The notes under the pieces were generated by a model. It was not told the origin of the DNA, ran no database searches, and saw only the letters and a program-made list of their open reading frames with translations. Of a DNA stretch of 64,000 nucleotides, positions 12,333 through 21,657 are shown piece by piece. Every line of letters starts with the position of its first letter. Position 1 is the stretch's first letter. A program made the position numbers and the translations under genes. The DNA is from Trichopria drosophilae (taxonomy: Eukaryota > Arthropoda > Insecta > Hymenoptera > Diapriidae), in the NCBI GenBank assembly GCA_030407085.1, contig CM059587.1, positions 78,543,001-78,607,000 of the forward strand, given 5' to 3'.

Positions 12333-12348
12333 ACCTTACATTTTATAT
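12333..12348. repeat. Target-site duplication of the LINE (3' side)
   Basis: ACCTTACATTTTATAT here is identical to 17461-17476. The two copies abut the 3' and 5' ends of the minus-strand LINE. The bases outside each copy differ, which fixes the duplication at 16 bp. Confidence 0.93.
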
Positions 12349-12697
12349 ATATATATATTTATTTAATGTATCCACAATTTTGTGCTTACATGGCTTCCGA
12401 TCACCTTTGCACTATTTACAAACTTTATGTTTACAACTCTCACACTACATTTCTACATCTAATTTCATTCTCTCGCTTTCAATCTAAGATTTACATTTCC
12501 ATTCTGCTGCTATCTCTCTCTCTCTCCCTCTCTCTGTCCTTCCATTCGTTGCTCACTCCCTCTCTCTCTCTTTCCCTCTCCCCGTCATTTACTTTATCTC
12601 GCTCGCTAATTACATCTATCAATACCCCTCTTACCTCACCGGCACAATTCTATTTACATTTTTCCATTTCGAAGTTCATTCTACGCTACATTCCATT
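12349..12697 (-). other. LINE 3' UTR and tail
   Basis: From the ORF2 stop to the target-site duplication. It is AG-rich on the coding strand and ends in a short TA/TAAA simple repeat, which is probably the element's own tail and was probably used to prime or extend reverse transcription. Confidence 0.75.
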
Positions 12698-13894
12698 TTA
12701 CTTCCCCTCTCTCTCATTCTCTCTTTGTATCTCTCGCATTTTTTCTACTTTTTCCATCCACTTGTACCCTCTCCCGTCTTCATTTAATACATCCATTCTT
12801 ATCTCATTCTCTCCTACCAATTTTTTACACACCCGAAGATGTCTCATACACTCTCTTTCTTCCCCACACAGCCTACACTTTCTATCCTCTTCTTTCATCC
12901 AATACCTGTTACCCCTTGTCTCATTTCCACATCTCCATCTTGCTATCGTTTGTATTTTCTTCCCTTCCGTCCTCTTTCTATTCTCTCTCATATATGTTGG
13001 GATTCCCTCTACCCTCCTATATTCTACGCACGACTTTGACTTTCTCACTTGCTCTATCCTCTCCTGTTCGTCTACCTCTTTATCCCTTTTCCTCAGTTTT
13101 TCCCATTTTTCTTCCCCTTCCGCTCTCAGCGCCTCCTCACTCTGCCCTACCCTCCACAAGTATTTCCTTCTCTCCAAACTATCTCTTGCCCATTCTTTCT
13201 CTACTCTCTCTCTTTCATCTTTTCTCTTTTCCACTATGCAGATTTTCCCCACTTCTCCCATCTCCCCTTTTTCCATTTTCTCCTCATAGCGACCTGCCCT
13301 ACTTCCTGCTTCATTTCTTATTTTTTCTCTTTTCAATTCCTCTCTTACTATGTATCCTGGCGTCCCTCTATCTAATTTTAAAATCCATCTTAAATACTTT
13401 TCCTGTAGACTCTCTACCCCCTCCCACTCCTTATATCCCCAGATTTCTACTCCATACATTAACACCCCCTTTACTATGCTATCGAATAGCTTTAACCTCC
13501 ATCTTATGTCTCCTCTAAATTTCCTTTCCCCGTAACTCCACACCCATCCCATCGCAATTCTCGCCTTTCTTACCCGCTCTCTTACATGTTCATCCTCTCT
13601 ATTATTTCTTTTCATTACATATCCTAAATAATTAATCCTCTTTACTTCTTGAATGCTCTCTTTTCCCCACCACCACTTCCTTTCTTTTTCTTTCCCTCCA
13701 TCATTTTTAAACACAATCACTTTGGATTTTTCTACACTTAAATCTAATTTTTTATCTTCTAAATATTTCTTTAGCATTCTCATCATCGCTCTTAATCCGT
13801 CTTCCTTTTCTGCTACTATAGCTATATCATCTGCATATTCCAATGACCATATTTTTGTCCTTCCTACTTTCACTCCCCCAGGCCCTTTCATCAT
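12698..13894 (-). pseudogene. LINE ORF2, 3' part (RT core and C-terminus), frameshifted
   Basis: This segment continues the reverse transcriptase started in the adjoining upstream frame. From its first Met, residues 20-23 are the catalytic YADD box in WSLEYADDIAIVAE. Then follow the KSKVIVF and RINYLGYVMKRN palm/thumb motifs, a basic region with LQEKYLRWILKLDRGTPGYI, and a C-terminal knuckle CRLCGEERECMRHLRVC (about residues 340-356), a Cys/His pattern common in insect LINE ORF2 proteins. It lacks its own start and is cut off from the RT N-terminal half by the frameshift at 13913-13926, so this copy cannot make a complete RT unless the ribosome or transcript slips at the TA run. The coding frame is otherwise free of stops for 398 codons, showing the break is recent. 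Confidence 0.9.
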
Positions 13895-13902
13895 TTCCTC
13901 CT

Positions 13903-15996
13903 CTATATCAGCAATATATATATATTAAACAATGTAGGGCTTAGAGGGCATCCTTGCCTAACTCCTTTCTCTACTATAAATTCCCTACTCTCCTTCTCCA
14001 TTATTCTTACTCTACATCTCGTCTCTTCGTAAATTTCTTTTACCCTCTCTATAAGATCTTTCTCTATTCCTCTTTTCTCCATCATCTTCCATAAAATCTC
14101 TCTATCCAATCTGTCAAAAGCTGCCTTCAAATCTGCGAAGAACGCATACACCTTTTCCTTTCTACCCAGCCTCCTCCCTATTACATGCTTTAACATCTTT
14201 ATATTTCCTATTGTCCCTCTATTTTTCCTAAATCCTGCTTGTGATCTCCCCCATCCTCCATTTTCGTCCAACGCCTTTACTATTCTTTTATTCAGAATGC
14301 TTGCGTATATTTTGTATGCAGTACTGGTTAGTGTTACCCCTCTATAATTGCTTACTATATTTCTTTCACCTCTCTTCCATATTGGCACTACTATTCCTAT
14401 CCTCCAACTATCCGGAAAACCTTCTCCCCTCCATACTTTTTTAATTATCTCGCCCAGCTTTTCTGCCACCTTATCGCCTCCCGCTATCCATACCTCGTTT
14501 TTTAATCCATCCGATCCTGCTGCTTTTTTTCTTTTTAACCTCTTTATTTCACTCATTATTTCATCTTGTTTTACTTCATTTCCTTCTCTCACTTTCATTT
14601 CCCTATGTTCTTTTTCTAAGTTTCTTCTTGCCCCTCCTAGTGCTTCCATGAAGTATTCCTCCCACTGTTCCACACTTATACTTTTGTCAATTTCCTCCCT
14701 TCGTTTTCTTCCCTTATTTATAAAATTCCACGCTTCTTCTTCCGTTTTAATTTTCTCTATCTCTTTCTCTTCCTGTCTACTGTATTCTTTTTTCTTTTCC
14801 TCACATAATTGTCTATACTCTTTTCTTGTTGTAACGTATTTCCTATAATCTTCCTCGTTCTGTTTTCTTCTATATTCTTTTCTCTTTCTATGCGCCTCTC
14901 TCTTCTTTCTTTTACACTCATTATCCCACCATGGCACCCACCCTAACTCTTTTTTTCTTCCTCTTTTCCTTTCTACTATCGCCTTTTTTGTCTTTGTCTC
15001 TAGTTCTTCCCACTCCTTCCTTACCCCTTTTTCCTTCCATTCTACTTTCTGCATTCTTTTTCTATATTCTATTTCCCCTTCTTTCGTCCAATTTTGTATT
15101 TTCCCTTCTTCTTTCTCCTCTATAGTTTGTCCCTTTTCCCAGCCTCGGGCTATTGTTACTATTAACGGTTGATGATCGGACTCAATCCGATCTCCTACTT
15201 CCAATCTTTTTATTTTATCCTCCGCCTCCACATTCACCACTGCATAATCTATTACCGATTTTTTCCCATCCCTTTCAAAAGTCCATTCTCCCGACTCATC
15301 CCCCTCTTTTCCTCCATTTAATATTATCCAGCCCCTATCTTCTATCATTTCAATCATATCCCTTCCTTGTACATTTACTCTCTCATCCTTTGATTCTCTC
15401 CCTCTATCTTCTATTTCTTCTCCACATCCCTCTCCTCCTCCTAGTCTTCCTGTTCTTGCATTGAAATCTCCTGCTATTAATAAATTTCGATCCTCTGTCT
15501 CTCTTATTATTTCTCCTAACGAATCTAACAACTCTTTATTCCCGTCTCTGTTATACAGTGTGAATATTCTCCATCCCTCTTTCCCTACCTCTATTCTTCT
15601 TTCTTGTACTCCTTCTACTTCCCTATATTCTTCCCTCCCTTCCCTCTCTAATTCCTTTCTTATCCCTGTTATTATACCCCCCATCGCTCTTCCTTTCTTA
15701 CTCTCTCTTTTTGCAACCTGACACTTCCAATTCCAATCTTTAGGCAACTTCTGCCTTATTCTCTCCCACTCTCTTTCCTCTACCCATGTCTCTGTGAGTC
15801 CAATCACCTCAAATTCCTTCAGAAAATTCCAGAAATCTTCTTCTTTGTTTTTAATTCCCGCTACATTCCAAAATATTCCTTTCAGTTCTCTTTGACTATT
15901 TTTGTTTTTCTCCATCGTCCTCTCTCCTTCGTCTATCCCCCCTACCGTATTCAGTACACCATGGGCACTTCCCGAAAACCCCTCTCTCTCATGCAT
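13903..15996 (-). CDS. LINE ORF2, 5' part: APE endonuclease and RT N-terminal half
   Basis: An open frame of 697 codons. The endonuclease occupies roughly residues 38-285: IFWNVAGI near 41-48, GLTETW (catalytic Glu) near 66-71, AGDFNARTG near 175-183, VIDYAVV near 248-254 and SDHQPLIV (catalytic Asp/His) near 273-280. A long basic, probably helical linker follows. Reverse transcriptase motifs begin at about 485: AAGSDGLKNE, then NYRGVTLTSTAYKIYASIL, RSQAGFRKNRGT, FADLKAAFDRLDR (first catalytic Asp) and GVRQGCPLSPTLFNIY. It stops at TAG (13903-13905) just after the TA run that shifts the frame. The first Met overlaps the end of ORF1 by 46 bp. A second Met near 15915, 35 nt past the ORF1 stop and just before the endonuclease, is an equally likely start. 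Confidence 0.92.
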   Translation of the reverse strand: MHEREGFSGSAHGVLNTVGGIDEGERTMEKNKNSQRELKGIFWNVAGIKNKEEDFWNFLKEFEVIGLTETWVEEREWERIRQKLPKDWNWKCQVAKRESKKGRAMGGIITGIRKELEREGREEYREVEGVQERRIEVGKEGWRIFTLYNRDGNKELLDSLGEIIRETEDRNLLIAGDFNARTGRLGGGEGCGEEIEDRGRESKDERVNVQGRDMIEMIEDRGWIILNGGKEGDESGEWTFERDGKKSVIDYAVVNVEAEDKIKRLEVGDRIESDHQPLIVTIARGWEKGQTIEEKEEGKIQNWTKEGEIEYRKRMQKVEWKEKGVRKEWEELETKTKKAIVERKRGRKKELGWVPWWDNECKRKKREAHRKRKEYRRKQNEEDYRKYVTTRKEYRQLCEEKKKEYSRQEEKEIEKIKTEEEAWNFINKGRKRREEIDKSISVEQWEEYFMEALGGARRNLEKEHREMKVREGNEVKQDEIMSEIKRLKRKKAAGSDGLKNEVWIAGGDKVAEKLGEIIKKVWRGEGFPDSWRIGIVVPIWKRGERNIVSNYRGVTLTSTAYKIYASILNKRIVKALDENGGWGRSQAGFRKNRGTIGNIKMLKHVIGRRLGRKEKVYAFFADLKAAFDRLDREILWKMMEKRGIEKDLIERVKEIYEETRCRVRIMEKESREFIVEKGVRQGCPLSPTLFNIYILLI
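13913..13926. repeat. TA run causing the ORF2 frameshift
   Basis: The alternating A/T run lies exactly between FNIY and the next frame. The downstream frame is regained if the run is two bases shorter, consistent with one dinucleotide-slippage gain; the disabled frame then reads IYILLI and stops. Confidence 0.85.
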
Positions 15997-17009
15997 TCAT
16001 TTCCTTCATCCCATACATACTCCTTCCCGTTCAGTACCACCCTCCCATACTTCACCTTCGCATTCATACCTTTCTCTCTCTGTATTTTCGCCCATACTCT
16101 TAATCTCGCTTGTCTATCCCGTTCTTGTTTCGTTAGATCATCATCTATATATATGCTCGTTCCTTTCAACTTTTTCCTATTCTCCATAATTAATCTTTTT
16201 TCTTCCAAACTTCCCACTTTTGCTACTATTATCTTATTTTCTTCTCTTTTTCCTACCATAAACACATCTTTTATATTCACTTTCCTTTCTACATCTTCCA
16301 ACTTTTTTAGCACCTCCTGCACTGCCTCTTTCACTTTTCCTCTCTCTACTTCTGCTCCTTTGATCACAATGTTGCATCTTCTCTCCTTATTTTCCATATC
16401 TTCAAATTTCTTTTCCAATCCTTTCACTCTCAACGACAGCTCCTTATTTTCTTTTTCTATCACACTAATTTTCTGTTGTTGTTCTATTTTCCAGTTTTCC
16501 AATTCCTTTCTCACCTCTCTTTTCAATTCTTCTTTCCATTCTCTTAACTCCTCTATTATCGCCTTTTTCTGCGCCTCGCAGGATCTTCTAATAATTTCTT
16601 CTAGTTTTGTCTCGTCCATGTCTTCTATTTTTTTCGTCCTCGTTCGCTTCGCTTCTTGTTTTTCGTTTTCCTCGGATTTTTCGTTTCCTCCTGACAAACT
16701 TCGCTCTCTTTTCAGCAGCCACGAACTTACGCGGGACGAACTGCCAACACTACTTCCCCTTTCCCTGCCCAACCTCTCCACGTTTGTTTTTCTACCTCTC
16801 TTCTTCTTTCCTCCTTCGGTCTCACTTACCGATCCTTCCAATCCACTACTCCCCCCCAATTGTTTCACCCACCTCCCTACCTTTCTTTCTGCCGTTTCCT
16901 CCGGTAAACTCAGCACTGATTCTACAGTTTCACTATCCCCACTGTCAACTTTCCTCTCTTCTCTGTCTACACGTCCTTCTCTGTTTTCCCCCTTCTGTAT
17001 ACCACTCAT
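15951..17009 (-). CDS. LINE ORF1 protein (RNA-binding, L1 ORF1p-like)
   Basis: An intact 352-residue frame starting at an ATG. Residues 1-130 are polar and basic with Ser/Glu/Lys-rich low complexity. Residues about 133-208 have the heptad-like charged pattern of a coiled coil (EIIRRSCEAQKKAIIEELRE onward), which in this family drives trimerisation. Residues about 211-282 look like an RRM fold, beginning RRCNIVIKGAEVE and including IIVAKVGSLEEKRLIM. Residues about 284-335 resemble the L1 ORF1p C-terminal domain (YIDDDLTKQERDRQARLRVW, then KVKYGRVVLNGKEYVW). By family knowledge it coats the element's own RNA in the cytoplasmic ribonucleoprotein. It overlaps ORF2's first Met by 46 bp in another frame, so ORF2 may be translated by termination-reinitiation. 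Confidence 0.88.
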   Translation of the reverse strand: MSGIQKGENREGRVDREERKVDSGDSETVESVLSLPEETAERKVGRWVKQLGGSSGLEGSVSETEGGKKKRGRKTNVERLGRERGSSVGSSSRVSSWLLKRERSLSGGNEKSEENEKQEAKRTRTKKIEDMDETKLEEIIRRSCEAQKKAIIEELREWKEELKREVRKELENWKIEQQQKISVIEKENKELSLRVKGLEKKFEDMENKERRCNIVIKGAEVERGKVKEAVQEVLKKLEDVERKVNIKDVFMVGKREENKIIVAKVGSLEEKRLIMENRKKLKGTSIYIDDDLTKQERDRQARLRVWAKIQREKGMNAKVKYGRVVLNGKEYVWDEGNECMRERGFREVPMVY

Positions 17010-17460
17010 TAAATATACTCACGTGTTATCGTAGTAAGCAATTAATTTAGTGTATACAGCGCCACCCAATATTTCGAGACGTGTCGTTCTAGGTAGCTCC
17101 TCGCAACTCGCAGGTCTCTCGTATCTGCCGTTCTCGTCGAAGATCGCGCAATTTCGCGATTCGGTGTTTTCCGTTCGCCGTTCGATTCGGTGTTTTCCGT
17201 TCCCAGCTGCCACGTGGAATTTGGTCGTCTCGCCAAAACCTATTTCGAGGTTAGCCAGGGTACGCCCTTTCGACACAAATTACTCACTTTTAAGCTTACT
17301 GCTTTCTTTAGAGTTAGTCGAAAATGGGTGACCGTCCCCTGACGTTTCTCTCAGTGACAGAAAATGCCAGATATTTGAGTAAAAACTCTCAAAAACTTAC
17401 AGTTTCTCGCTCGTATGAAAAAACACGTTTTTGCACTCACCGCTGTCAGCCGGAAGTCCC
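17010..17460 (-). promoter_or_regulatory. LINE 5' UTR (probable internal promoter)
   Basis: The segment between the 5' target-site copy and the ORF1 start codon is GC-richer than the flanks and has direct repeats on the minus strand (GGAACGGAAAACACCGAATC-like, twice, near 17165-17205). By analogy with other full-length LINEs it should contain an internal RNA polymerase II promoter. No TATA box is evident. Confidence 0.6.
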
Positions 17461-17476
17461 ACCTTACATTTTATAT
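17461..17476. repeat. Target-site duplication of the LINE (5' side)
   Basis: Second copy of the 16-bp direct repeat, identical to 12333-12348. The element's first bases (CCC on the plus strand) end at 17460. Confidence 0.93.
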
Positions 17477-17639
17477 GCTTTATTATTAAAGAAGGCATAA
17501 AAGTCGGTTACACAACGTTCTAGTACTAATATCAAAGTCTAGAATATATACTACATTTTATTACTGCGTAAATGCTATATCCCGGCATTTAATGCAGAAT
17601 AAAATGGAAATTAGATTTACAAACTTAACATTAAATATC

Positions 17640-17705
17640 GCGTCCAGGGCAAGGATGCCATAAGCCCTGCTGAAGAGCACAACATGGCATCCTGGTGCGA
17701 AACGC
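17640..17705 (+). ncRNA. Type III hammerhead ribozyme
   Basis: All invariant hammerhead positions are present in the right order. Stem III 5' strand GCGT (17640-17643) pairs with ACGC (17702-17705). C17 is 17644, so cleavage is predicted between 17644 and 17645. Stem I is CAGGGC (17645-17650) with GCCCTG (17664-17669), a perfect 6 bp closing a 13-nt loop. CTGAAGA (17670-17676) supplies C3-U4-G5-A6-N7-G8-A9. Stem II is GCAC (17677-17680) with GTGC (17695-17698), closing a 14-nt loop. GAA (17699-17701) is G12-A13-A14, followed by A15.1 opposite U16.1. Stem III is the open one, hence type III. Loop I carries GGATGCCAT (17653-17661) and loop II ATGGCATCC (17684-17692), exact complements, so the loops could kiss, or compete with the active fold. 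It lies outside the LINE and its target-site duplication. Confidence 0.85.
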
Positions 17706-19297
17706 ATTTTGACAATAGTTCTAATTTTAAGCGCTAGAGGGATGGTTTTTAATATGAAATCCAATAGTAGGTGATTCAAAATTTTTACATATAAGTACCG
17801 AATGATTTATTGCGCGAGACGTGAACTGATATCCCAGTTACGTCATATTTTGTTTGTTTACTTTTCAGAATTAGTAAAAGGACCGTATTACCGTGCAAAA
17901 CATAATTGTATATTTAATAAAAGCGGTCAAGAAATATACCTATATTTACTTAATTACTTATAAGGCATAAAAGTGTTTAAAATATTTGACATAGTACTAC
18001 AATAAGGATTTGAAAATTATGTAAAATACATGATAATTTTACCGGATTTAAATTTCTTTAACAAACATATACATACATTTTAATATTTTCGATAAGGTGA
18101 CTAATTATTTGTTCTGAAAAAATAAAACAACTAGTCCTAAATTTATTGTCTTAATTAAGTTATAAATACTTCTAAAATGTCGCTGGCTTTTGATTCAGTT
18201 AAGTTCGGATAGAAGTTTCGAGTATCGATCTATCAAGAGCTTACTACAAAAATAGTGAAGTTACACTGACATGTGCGAAAAAGCTTCACCTATTATTTTT
18301 AGAAAATATATATTTTGAGAGCATGATAAATCTGAAATTATCATATCAAGAAGTGTTTCTTCCTCTTGGCGTATTTGAACCTATGTATTATCGATGCTGA
18401 TCTATAAATACTGAAATTCAACGTCCGCAACTCCATGTCTAAAAGTGCCAAAATTATTTTATATTCTATAATTAGGTCCAGTATGACGTCATTATGAATT
18501 AAAAACTATAAATCAGATGTTTAATATTTAATGGCGTCATTCTAATCACATAAGTGATGTTAATATGACTGTTATAAAACTTTTCTCACGACTATTATGT
18601 CTAAAAAGGGTTTTTAGTGTACTTAACAAATTGACTTTTTAGTGAATTTGCAGAAAAGTAAATTAAACAGAATTAAGATGTATTTTCAAGTCCAAATCTA
18701 TTCTATGGCGTTTTTACACCCCTTCTAAGAATGTACATCAAATTTAAATGAAATTAAATTTATTATGCATATCCTTTCTGTTTGTTGTTTTAATCATTTG
18801 TGTTTTTTTTATATATACGTAATGTTATTCATCGCCGTATTAGTGGCTAAAATAGTAATTTATTGTAAATTTACCTTGGAATATGTTTTTCATAAAAATA
18901 CGACGTCAATAAAAACGAATTTGATTGAAATAGATATCGAATTTTCTCTAAATCGCCGCATAGATGTGATTTTTCGGTGCTTATAATAAAAACAAACGAT
19001 GAAAAAGAATCGATGCGATAAGAGAAAGTTTATATAGTACGAATAACAATTTTTGTTCAAAGATCAGCGAAGTATACTACATTTTAAGTTATTTCGATTT
19101 CCTTTTGTGACTTTGTCATGTAAGTTAAATTTTCGATAAAAACTGTCGAAAAATATTTATTAGATTTGGACCTGCCATTTCATTATTAAACAAATTGTTT
19201 TATTAGAATGTCAGCCAATTTAAAATATATTAATTAATTTTAATAATTAAAGCGAGCCTGGAGTTCTATGTCATTTAATTTTCAATAAACTTATTTG
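17706..19297. other. Intergenic DNA, nothing recognised
   Basis: AT-rich. AAGGCATAAAAGT occurs at about 17963 as well as 17491, so the hammerhead may sit between remnants of a larger repeat, but no boundaries can be drawn. Confidence 0.45.
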
Positions 19298-19757
19298 TAC
19301 ACGGAAAAATAGTTGGTTTTATTATCTAAATACAGTAGAGTCCCGGTATATTTGCGTCTCGCTATATTTAGGTTCCGGCATATTTTCCCAGTTCCGTCTC
19401 GATATATTTGTTTGTCGCTGCTTTATTTTTCCCCCACCTTACGGGCTGGGCCTCAGGAAGGGCCTGCTGTGACGTCACGAACGTAACGCGACTGAGGAGA
19501 GTGGGAGAAGCGGCGCTCCCCTTCTTTTGACAAATATAAGGAGACGAAAGGGGGAGGCGAGAAACAAAGCGGGCAAATATCCCGGCTCTCTACTGTAGTA
19601 GGATCTAACACAACTACCATTTTTTAATTAGTTTCACAATTTAAATAGTAGACTTGGATACCTAATTTGTCGAGGAGACTATTTAGGTAGTAACATTGAT
19701 AATAAACGACGTCTGTGTGTTATCTCACTAACTATTTTATATTTTCCGTGTAGTAAG
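19298..19757. mobile_element. MITE A copy 1, interrupted by a nested MITE
   Basis: Terminal inverted repeats: the left end reads GTACACGGAAAAATAGTTGG (19298 on), and the right end on the minus strand reads CTACACGGAAAATATAAAATAG. Removing 19333-19595 and one TA leaves about 195 bp that aligns along most of its length with the minus strand of 44376-44566. Shared blocks include TTTTAYTATCTAAATA, TAGGATCTRACA, and ACTATTTAAATAG or its near match followed by CTTGG. Confidence 0.75.
19333..19595. mobile_element. pogo/Tc1-type MITE, 263 bp, nested
   Basis: Ends are CAGTAGAGTCCCGGTATATTTG and, inverted, CAGTAGAGAGCCGGGATATTTG, flanked on both sides by TA (19331-19332 and 19596-19597), the target duplication of the IS630-Tc1-mariner superfamily. 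CAG termini and this TIR style suggest the pogo/Tigger branch. A second inner inverted pair involves CGTCTC...ATATTTG and CAAATATAAGGAGACG. The centre is GC-rich (a TGACGTCA site at about 19470) with no open frame. The unoccupied paralogous site exists at about 44530. Confidence 0.88.
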
Positions 19758-21657
19758 AGCGAAATGTTTTTGGATCTCATACATGCCATTATAATGATCA
19801 TATTTACACCTCTTTCTGAGCAATACTAATGCATTTTAAAGAGCCCTTAAATATGTCTTTTGGATGTTTAGGGTACTTCTAAATTGTAACGATCTCCATA
19901 AAAATGTTGCGTTTAACTAATACATTTTAATAGTAGCTTATTAAAAAATATTGTAATTAATTTTAAATTAGAAAAATTTGACTAAAAAATTAGCAGTTAT
20001 TAACAATTAGTAAAAATCATTACTAATTCAATTAGCCATCGACATTTCACTCGAACTTTTTAATACTAAAGATTTGTAGAGTAAAGAACATCACTGAAAA
20101 CGCATTAATAACTCGAAGAATTTTATTTCAATTTTCGTTGTTTTTATGCAAAATCACAATGATCATTTAGTGCAACATATGTAATATTTTTCGAAAACCC
20201 TCAGTCACGCACATTGTAGACTTTCGCAGTTAGGTAAAGAAAATCTCGTATTATAGATGCTATCAATTTATCAATATAGCATTTCCGTCTTTTCTGTCGA
20301 TAGGTTCTTATATCATTTTGCCGTTATTTGCTATATTTGTACCTTTGTCAGTAGGTCAGTGCTTCTTTATTATTCTTCATCATCCTCCATCGGGACTCAC
20401 GGTGACGCGCATTTACCTTGCGCCTTTTCATCCCTTGCATTTTTCAATCGCAGACTTTATTCTCGAATGCCCTCCCTTTTAAGCTGCGTCACGTTGAGTG
20501 TCTCTTTTTTCATCCTCTATTGATAAATTGCGTAAAATTATTTTAGTATAATAATTTTATTTTTTTAAAAAGTAGATTTTATTGTATTTATAGTTTCATA
20601 TGCATTCATAGTTTCGTTCATAGTATTTTTCTTGGATCCACGTCTTTATTTCACATGACAACTAATCGATAAAATAGAACATGACAATTGCTCATACCAC
20701 AAAATATCACATGGACAAATAACTGTAAGCAATAAAATCATTATGTTTATTCGTATAGTAAAAGCATATATGCGTGCCCTAAAACTAACCTAACCTAACC
20801 AGTCAGAAATCCGCCGACCTCTAATAATGCCTAAAAGAATATGGCAGCACAGGGAAAATTTTTGGGCAAAATAAATCTGTAAATATTTGTGGAAATCGTA
20901 AACAAAATATTATAGATTTTCAGAATATTATTTTAACACGATGAAACAATATTTTCAATATGATTTTTATACATCGTAATACATAAATATATGATATTTT
21001 GTAATACTGTCTTGTATTAAATGTTTGATATTTTATCAGTATAATAATTTGACGTGTGATCAATTAATGTCCGTGATATTTTCTCGTGTGATCATTTGTC
21101 CGTGAAATAAAGACTTTTTACCTTTTTCTTGAAGTCTTGTATAGGCAGTAAATAAAGATATGGGCAAATCCATGAAACTTTTGACTTTTGGTACCATACA
21201 GAGAGAAGAGTACGTCCTACTAAACGTGTTAAGTAACATGATTTTTCGTAATTGTAACTAGTTATTTTGTTGCATTTAAGAAATATCATTCAGTTTTGTT
21301 TTGTTACTTTTACTAAACCGTGAAAGCACCATAGGTGTCAGCGATTTTTTAATTGACTGGAATATCAGCGATTATTTTCAAGTCTTTGAAGCTACGTTAA
21401 TATTTTAATATTACACGAATCCGAACCCTAATAAAGTGTTATTTATAGGGAATTTTTTATTTCCATACATTTGGGGTTAGGATTTTAACTTAAAAGAAAA
21501 AAAAGAAAACTTTAGCTTTTGTAGAGATATTACTAGTGTCCGGACCTCGACAAATAGAGCTGTTTTGAATAAAATAAATAATTATCTAAGATTAAATAGC
21601 ATTATAATACATATTTTCTGCCTTTTACAGAAAACAAAATTGGTACAAATGAACCAC
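19758..21657. other. Intergenic DNA; short CCTAA run
   Basis: AT-rich with no gene supported. AACTAACCTAACCTAACC at about 20785-20803 is a short interstitial run of the insect telomere-type CCTAA unit, too short to mean a telomere. The block at 20330-20520 is GC-richer and open for 88 codons, but its translation has no recognisable feature. Confidence 0.5.

Larger units (their letters stand above)
12349..17460 (-). mobile_element. Full-length non-LTR retrotransposon (LINE)
   Basis: A 5.1-kb element bounded by a perfect 16-bp target-site duplication. On the minus strand it runs: a 451-bp 5' UTR starting GGGACTTCCGG; ORF1 (coiled coil plus RRM-like domain); ORF2 (APE-type endonuclease, reverse transcriptase, C-terminal Cys/His knuckle); and a 349-bp 3' UTR ending in a TAAATAAATATATATA-type tail rather than a long poly(A). 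The coding strand is purine-rich, so the plus strand appears as a CT-rich tract unlike its AT-rich surroundings. Complete ends, an intact ORF1 and identical target-site copies indicate a young insertion; ORF2 has a single frameshift. The domain set (L1-like ORF1, APE endonuclease, no RNase H seen) limits the clade, but I cannot assign one without a phylogeny. Confidence 0.93.

Noticed and set aside
12327..13289. Long plus-strand open frame, 320 codons, rich in Ser/Leu/Phe
   Set aside because: It is the complement of the purine-rich LINE ORF2; CT-rich antisense DNA lacks stops. The same applies to the other plus-strand frames between 12.3 and 17.1 kb.
17561..17779. 72-codon minus-strand frame over the hammerhead
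   Set aside because: No domain or start context; the open frame overlaps a sequence explained better by ribozyme structure.
20785..20803. CCTAA run as telomere sequence
   Set aside because: Fewer than four units, embedded in ordinary AT-rich DNA.
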